Shown here one piece after another: positions 7,301-9,910 of a stretch of DNA of 9,910 nucleotides. This DNA comes from an uncultured Lachnospiraceae bacterium (lineage in GTDB: Bacteria > Bacillota > Clostridia > Lachnospirales > Lachnospiraceae). Location of the stretch: contig CAKRNI010000086.1 in assembly GCA_934370915.1 (NCBI GenBank), positions 1 through 9,910 on the forward strand. Reading direction: 5' to 3'. The notes beneath the pieces were generated by a model that saw only the letters and a list, made by a program, of their open reading frames with translations, searched no databases and had not been told where the DNA came from. Within the stretch, counting starts at the first letter, position 1, and every line of letters starts with the position of its first letter. The position numbers were made by a program, and so were the translations under genes.

Positions 7301-7464
7301 ATCTTCTCATATTTTTCTCCGAAGGAGCGGATATGCGCTTCGCCAGCCGCTGTGAGAGCTGTCTTCTCAACGGTGAGAACGCCGTTTTCTTTTACGATCT
7401 CCGTCTTTAACTGGAACTGCTCCGCTCTGGTCCGGTTGTATTTTACAAATAAAATCTGTCTCAT
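4351..7464 (-). CDS. Multidomain protein: kinase-like region, coiled coil, GT2 and GT4 glycosyltransferases
   Basis: A 1037-aa protein, probably at the inner face of the membrane, building a glycan for Wzm/Wzt export. Residues 1-260 resemble a protein or small-molecule kinase fold: possible beta-3 lysine K34 (TVEKTAL), a hinge-like FRYLNGKTV at 78-86, D148 and N153 spaced as in a catalytic loop, and IDYEW at 166-170 in the DFG position. About 262-318 is a predicted coiled coil, followed by a basic stretch (340-365). About 398-615 is a GT-A domain: TVSIVIPVYNQ at 400-410, ADDVST 435-440, NND at 484-486 as the metal site, EDSD 585-588 as catalytic-base region. About 666-1035 is a GT-B domain with GGFAHPPNADA at 867-877 and RYGAGVKGKVVEA at 944-956, keeping the second Glu (E955) but not the first. 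The ATG at 7464 overlaps the upstream stop (ATGA) behind AAGGGG; an ATG at 7530 lies inside the upstream gene. Sugar specificity cannot be read. Confidence 0.9.
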   Translation of the reverse strand: MRQILFVKYNRTRAEQFQLKTEIVKENGVLTVEKTALTAAGEAHIRSFGEKYEKIRELNPAVRFLRPEWKEDQKTVSFRYLNGKTVGDALGEAIVMGEVPYKELETVMKVLFPENADAKAFQVTPEFEAVFGKVPSISGKAVAVSNVDGLFENLMVPENENCIYGIDYEWVFDFPIPEKFLKYRNLLYFYRRYEKVLNVKEQDLYAHFGITEEEQSVFDGMEKAFQSYVHNAGSFGYMKQYEQPTKTVEFLLDRESELYKVKDWCENLKQEIAEKDITISKQQEVQRLTNNHVTNLDAIIASLRSENARMAGDLAYLSKHEAIMWKVLRKCHRAVDKVMPKGTRKRKIAGYFKNTVFHPGKYGKLYFTKDGRNRIRGDFKIGAGYLEHGKLHFDYVEHPTVSIVIPVYNQIHYTYACLLSILENTKDVTYEIIIADDVSTDATKELSMYAENLVICRNKTNQGFLRNCNQAAKAARGKYVMFLNNDTQVTPGWLSSLVNLIESDPTIGMVGSKLVYPDGRLQEAGGIIWSDGSGWNYGRLDDPEKPEYNYVKDVDYISGAAILLSTSLWKQIGGFDELFAPAYCEDSDLAFEVRKAGYRVVYQPLSKVIHFEGVSNGTDVNGTGLKRYQVENSRKLKEKWAEEFKKQSVNTGNPNPFRARERSQKKPVILVVDHYVPTFDKDAGSKTTYQYLKMFVKMGYSVKFLGDNFLHEEPYSTTLQQMGVEILYGPEYQAGIWDWLTKNKDEIDFAYLNRPHIAIKYVDFIKQNTDIKVIYYGHDLHFLREYREYELTGDIKKKRESDYWKSIEFSLMEKAAVSYYPSYVEEEAIHAIHPEYKIKAITAYVYEKFLENIDKDFAKREGLLFVGGFAHPPNADAVLWFAKEIFPLIRQKINVNFYVVGSKVTDEIKALEQPGSGIIVKGFVTEEELASLYATSRIVVVPLRYGAGVKGKVVEAVYNGSAIVTTSIGSEGIPEAERVMKVADGPEAFADEVVKMYEDPAECRRMCEETQKYIREYFSVEAAWKVIEEDFTPEKKR

Positions 7465-8321
7465 GCCTTCCCCTTTTCCCACATGCCGAGGAATGAGTTG
7501 GAAAACTTCGTAAAGTCCCCATTTCTGCATGCGTTCGCCATGGCTTTCTCCTCGTTTCCGAACCAGAGTCCCGGACCGTCAAAACGGGCGGAGATATTTG
7601 TCACATCGCCGGTCTGCGGGAGATAGTCGTCGGAGTAGATCGTTGCCGGATAACGGTAATCCGGAACCGGATAGTAGAGCATCGCGGTTCCACCGAATTT
7701 TTCCTTTAATCCCTCAAACAGACCGCGCAGCTCCACCTCTAAATAGGAGTGTTCAAATGGCTCCGCGCCCATAAAGTAGCGGACGCCGGACTCATTCTCT
7801 GCCGCTGCTAAGAGTTTTCCTCCCGGTTTCACAAGGGATGCCGCTCTTTCCAGCAGATCCGCTGCCCCACTTTTCTCTGTCTCAGAGAGCATGGACGGCA
7901 GGATCACATAGTCGAATCCAGCTTTATAGAGCGCGTCCAGCTCCTCTGCTGCACGTTCTTTTCCCTTGTACTCTTTCCACCCAGAAGACTCTGCATCTGC
8001 CTTCGGAAGTTCCCCGCGGATCAGGCAGAGGTTTTCCTTCTCCCCATGTCTTCTCCGGTTCACCTCCAGATTCTCATCCCGCCAATCCAGAACGACCACC
8101 TCACCGGCGCGTTCTGTAAAAAGTCCGGTACAGGAACCGTAGTCGGATCCGACCTGGAGAACCCGGTCATTTTTTCCTATTTCCAGCCACTCGAAAAGAT
8201 TTTCCCTTAACGGCGAAAATGCGTAGAGACACCACGGGGTCGTTTCTCCCCGCAGTGCCGCCTCCGCATCTCCTTTATACTTTTCGAGCAGGTCAAGAAG
8301 TTCATAACTGTAATCCTTCAT
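7461..8321 (-). CDS. SAM-dependent methyltransferase-like protein of the polysaccharide operon
   Basis: A 286-aa soluble protein with a class I Rossmann methyltransferase layout at about 40-215. Motif I is VLQVGSDYGS at 54-63, the acidic end of strand 2 is VVVLDW (D79), strand 4 is FDYVILPSM at 136-144, and LVKPGGKLL at 163-171 is the post-strand loop typical of the family. Motif I is degenerate: Gln stands where an acidic residue is usual and the middle glycine is Asp60, so activity is uncertain. After the fold comes YYPVPDYRYP at 216-225 and a tail ending in FSNSFLGMWEKGKA. It starts at ATG 8321 behind GGGAG, 6 nt away, and its stop overlaps the start of the next gene. The context suggests it methylates the growing or finished glycan, or, if inactive, serves as a scaffold for the kinase-like partner. 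Confidence 0.85.
   Translation of the reverse strand: MKDYSYELLDLLEKYKGDAEAALRGETTPWCLYAFSPLRENLFEWLEIGKNDRVLQVGSDYGSCTGLFTERAGEVVVLDWRDENLEVNRRRHGEKENLCLIRGELPKADAESSGWKEYKGKERAAEELDALYKAGFDYVILPSMLSETEKSGAADLLERAASLVKPGGKLLAAAENESGVRYFMGAEPFEHSYLEVELRGLFEGLKEKFGGTAMLYYPVPDYRYPATIYSDDYLPQTGDVTNISARFDGPGLWFGNEEKAMANACRNGDFTKFSNSFLGMWEKGKA
7470..7476 (-). other. Possible -1 slippery heptamer A_AAG_GGG at the methyltransferase/glycosyltransferase junction
   Basis: In the methyltransferase frame the codons are GAA AAG GGG AAG GCA TGA. A AAG GGG fits the X XXY YYZ pattern. A -1 slip would leave the frame at GGG and continue GAA GGC ATG AGA, exactly into the glycosyltransferase frame, giving one protein of about 1320 residues. 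The same G-run also serves as Shine-Dalgarno for the ATG at 7464, so ordinary coupled re-initiation is the simpler reading. A weak A/U-only hairpin (7455-7440) lies downstream. Confidence 0.3.
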
Positions 8322-8358
8322 CTTTTTCTCCCGCTATGTGTCACAGACATTTTTTCCC

Positions 8359-8384
8359 GGATCCTGCCTTTTTCAGACAGATCC
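8359..8384 (-). repeat. Imperfect hairpin between wzt and the methyltransferase gene
   Basis: In the 89-bp gap the minus strand can fold GGATC-TGTC with GGCA-G-GATCC around a UGAAAAA loop: five plus four pairs, one bulged G and one G-U pair. No U-run follows, so full termination is unlikely; it could protect the upstream mRNA end or lower expression of the downstream genes. The octamer GATCCTGC is also present twice, 20 bp apart, in this gap on the plus strand. Confidence 0.4.
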
Positions 8385-8410
8385 TGCTGTCAAAATGCCA
8401 TGCCCTGATC

Positions 8411-9727
8411 TTATGCTTTTGTCAGCGATGTCTCCACTTCTGATTCCATGTCATACACACCAACTGTATTCTTATTGGAGATCACCGTAAGGTTTGCGAT
8501 GTTATACAGACGGTGGTATACCACATGTTCCTCACCCTCAAAGCCTGTACAGCTCATGGAGAGAAGGTACTCGCCCCCCTGCAATGTCATCTTCTGGGTA
8601 AAGGAAACATCGTAGATATCGCCATCTCCCACCGGTTTGATGTCACAGCCCTCATACATGGTGTTCGTTCCGGTGAGATCCGTTCCCTTCTTGTCGCGGA
8701 TCGTATAGGTAAAGATCGGACACTTGATCGGCGCATGGAAGCGGATCCGCTCCCTGATTGTGAACATCTCTCCCTTTAGCAGGAGATTTGTGAGGTTCCC
8801 TCTCGCGTCAAAAAGCCCCAGATCAAAGATCTCTGCCCGTCCGTCTCCGTACTCGGTTCGGTCGGTGTTGATGGTGATCTTATCCTTCATGAGGGATCCG
8901 TCGGAATGGACTTTCTCAGCCTTCACGTTCTTTTCTTCACCCATCATACCGCCGGAATAGTCGCTCTCCAACTCTTCCTTTAAGGAATCCAGCTGGTTTG
9001 CCAGGATCTTCTTATAGAGATCCACCATATGGCCCGGCTCACCTTCCGCGATGAACTCGCCCTTGTTTAAGAGAACGACCTTATCGCAGTATTTGATGAT
9101 ACTGCCCATATCGTGGGTCACCATGAGGATCGTGGTTCCTCTTTTTTTGATCTCCTCCATCTTCCGGTAACACTTTGCCTGAAAGAATACGTCTCCGACG
9201 GACAGGGCCTCGTCGACGATCAGGATCTCCGGCTCCACGTTAATGTTAAGCGCAAATGCCAAACGGACGAACATACCGCTGGAGTAGGTCTTTACCGGCT
9301 GATAGACAAAATCGCCGATATCCGCAAAATCCAGAATATCCTGCAGCTTTTCATCCATCTCTTTCCGGGAATACCCCATCATGGTGCCGTTCATATAGAT
9401 ATTTTCAATTCCGGTGTAGTCCATATTGAACCCGGCTCCAAGCTCCAGAAGCGCGGAGATTTTTCCCTCCACGTCCACCTGACCGGTGGTCGGTGTGAGG
9501 ACGCCGGTGATGATCTTTAAGATCGTTGATTTTCCGGAACCGTTCGTTCCGATAATGCCCACGGTCTGGCCCTTTTCTACATTGAAAGAGAGACCATTTA
9601 AGGCATAGAAATCCTTGTGATAGCTTTTATGTGTCGGGCTTAAGGACTCTTTCAGGCGATCGATCGGCTTGTCATAGAGTCTGTACACCTTCGTCACGTC
9701 TTTTACTGTAATCGCATTGGCAGACAT
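8411..9727 (-). CDS. wzt: Polysaccharide ABC transporter ATP-binding protein with C-terminal glycan-binding domain (Wzt-type)
   Basis: The ATPase of an O-antigen or teichoic-acid-type exporter, working with the Wzm permease at the cytoplasmic membrane. In 438 aa: Walker A GTNGSGKST at 60-68, the family's LELGAGF at 94-100, signature YSSGM at 148-152, Walker B ILIVDE at 168-173 and switch H205 (THD). The ATPase ends near 245 and an acidic linker follows. Residues about 285-425 form a beta-rich domain like the Wzt C-terminal carbohydrate-binding domain, which in E. coli O8/O9a selects capped glycan for export. Plain TagH/Wzt proteins without it are about 180 residues shorter, so the domain implies recognition of a particular chain end. 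GGAGG overlaps the wzm stop (TAGGAGG), 5 nt from the ATG. Confidence 0.95.
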   Translation of the reverse strand: MSANAITVKDVTKVYRLYDKPIDRLKESLSPTHKSYHKDFYALNGLSFNVEKGQTVGIIGTNGSGKSTILKIITGVLTPTTGQVDVEGKISALLELGAGFNMDYTGIENIYMNGTMMGYSRKEMDEKLQDILDFADIGDFVYQPVKTYSSGMFVRLAFALNINVEPEILIVDEALSVGDVFFQAKCYRKMEEIKKRGTTILMVTHDMGSIIKYCDKVVLLNKGEFIAEGEPGHMVDLYKKILANQLDSLKEELESDYSGGMMGEEKNVKAEKVHSDGSLMKDKITINTDRTEYGDGRAEIFDLGLFDARGNLTNLLLKGEMFTIRERIRFHAPIKCPIFTYTIRDKKGTDLTGTNTMYEGCDIKPVGDGDIYDVSFTQKMTLQGGEYLLSMSCTGFEGEEHVVYHRLYNIANLTVISNKNTVGVYDMESEVETSLTKA

Positions 9728-9736
9728 GGTTTCCTC

Positions 9737-9910
9737 CTACAATACATCTGAGAAATGCGGACGGAGCCGCTTGAATACTTTGAGTCCCACTAACATGGTG
9801 ATCAGGGTCACTGCCCAGAAATACACGGTCAGTGTCGGACGCATGAAGAACCAGTCTCCCGTCAGCATGCTGTCACGGTATCCCGCCGCGATATAGTAAA
9901 ACGGGTTCAG
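9737..9910 (-). CDS. wzm: Polysaccharide ABC transporter permease, C-terminal fragment (Wzm-type)
   Basis: Only the last 57 codons are in the window, starting LNPFYYIAAGYRDS and ending PHFSDVL before TAG at 9739-9737. LNPFYYI is typical of the periplasmic-side helix of ABC-2 polysaccharide permeases, and YFWAVTLITMLVGLKVF at 30-46 is the last membrane helix, followed by the short basic tail FKRLRPHF that is common at the end of this family. Its stop is built into the wzt ribosome site, so the two are coupled. The gene runs past the window edge; it is not truncated in any biological sense that can be seen. Confidence 0.93.
   Translation of the reverse strand: MNPFYYIAAGYRDSMLTGDWFFMRPTLTVYFWAVTLITMLVGLKVFKRLRPHFSDVL

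Noticed and set aside
7465..7530. Longer N-terminus for the glycosyltransferase from ATG 7530
   Set aside because: It lies inside the methyltransferase gene and has no ribosome site; the ATG at 7464 has AAGGGG 5 nt upstream and forms a standard ATGA overlap. The extra codons matter only if frameshifting occurs.
1..9910. Insertion sequences, CRISPR arrays, phage genes, toxin-antitoxin pairs
   Set aside because: No transposase or integrase motifs, no regularly spaced repeats and no small gene pairs of that kind were seen on either strand.

Overview
The window reads as a Clostridia chromosome, most likely Lachnospiraceae. Coding regions look close to half GC, spacers are AT-rich, Shine-Dalgarno sequences are strong GGAGG types, and the small CxxC protein and RNase Z are of the clostridial kind. 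This assignment is inference; there is no 16S or other marker. Every supported gene lies on the minus strand, so transcription runs from position 9910 towards 1.

Region A (4351-9910) is an ABC-transporter-dependent cell-surface polysaccharide operon entered part-way. In transcription order it holds the C-terminal end of a Wzm-type permease, a Wzt-type ATPase with a long C-terminal carbohydrate-binding domain, a SAM-methyltransferase-like protein, and a roughly 1040-residue protein. That large protein combines a kinase-like N-terminal region, a coiled coil, a GT-A (GT2) glycosyltransferase and a GT-B (GT4) glycosyltransferase. A hairpin just after it probably ends the operon. The likely job is to assemble a glycan on a lipid carrier, modify its end, and hand it to Wzm/Wzt for export. 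The order methyltransferase, kinase-like fold, coiled coil, next to a Wzt with a glycan-binding domain, resembles the WbdD chain-terminator and molecular-ruler logic of E. coli O8/O9a O-antigens. Here it is split over two overlapping ORFs and fused to two glycosyltransferases. The overlap is ATGA and contains an A_AAG_GGG heptamer in the right frame for a -1 shift that would join the two proteins. This is the most interesting signal in the window.

Region B (3318-4184) holds rimI, which starts at GTG and has an Asn-rich N-terminal extension, and a conserved-looking 80-residue cysteine-pair protein of unknown function.

Region C (409-3218) is a compact tRNA and isoprenoid housekeeping operon: an extended -10 promoter, a leader with a long inverted repeat, rnz (tRNA 3' processing), tsaD (t6A modification) and ispD (MEP pathway). 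The genes are 3 bp apart or overlap by one base (TAATG). An in-frame open stretch follows the ispD amber stop.

Region D (1-172) is a tRNA-Ser(UGA) gene, cut at its 3' end by the window edge. It has its own near-consensus promoter (TTGACA, 17 bp, TATTAT) preceded by A-tracts like an UP element.

No mobile elements, CRISPR arrays or rRNA were seen.
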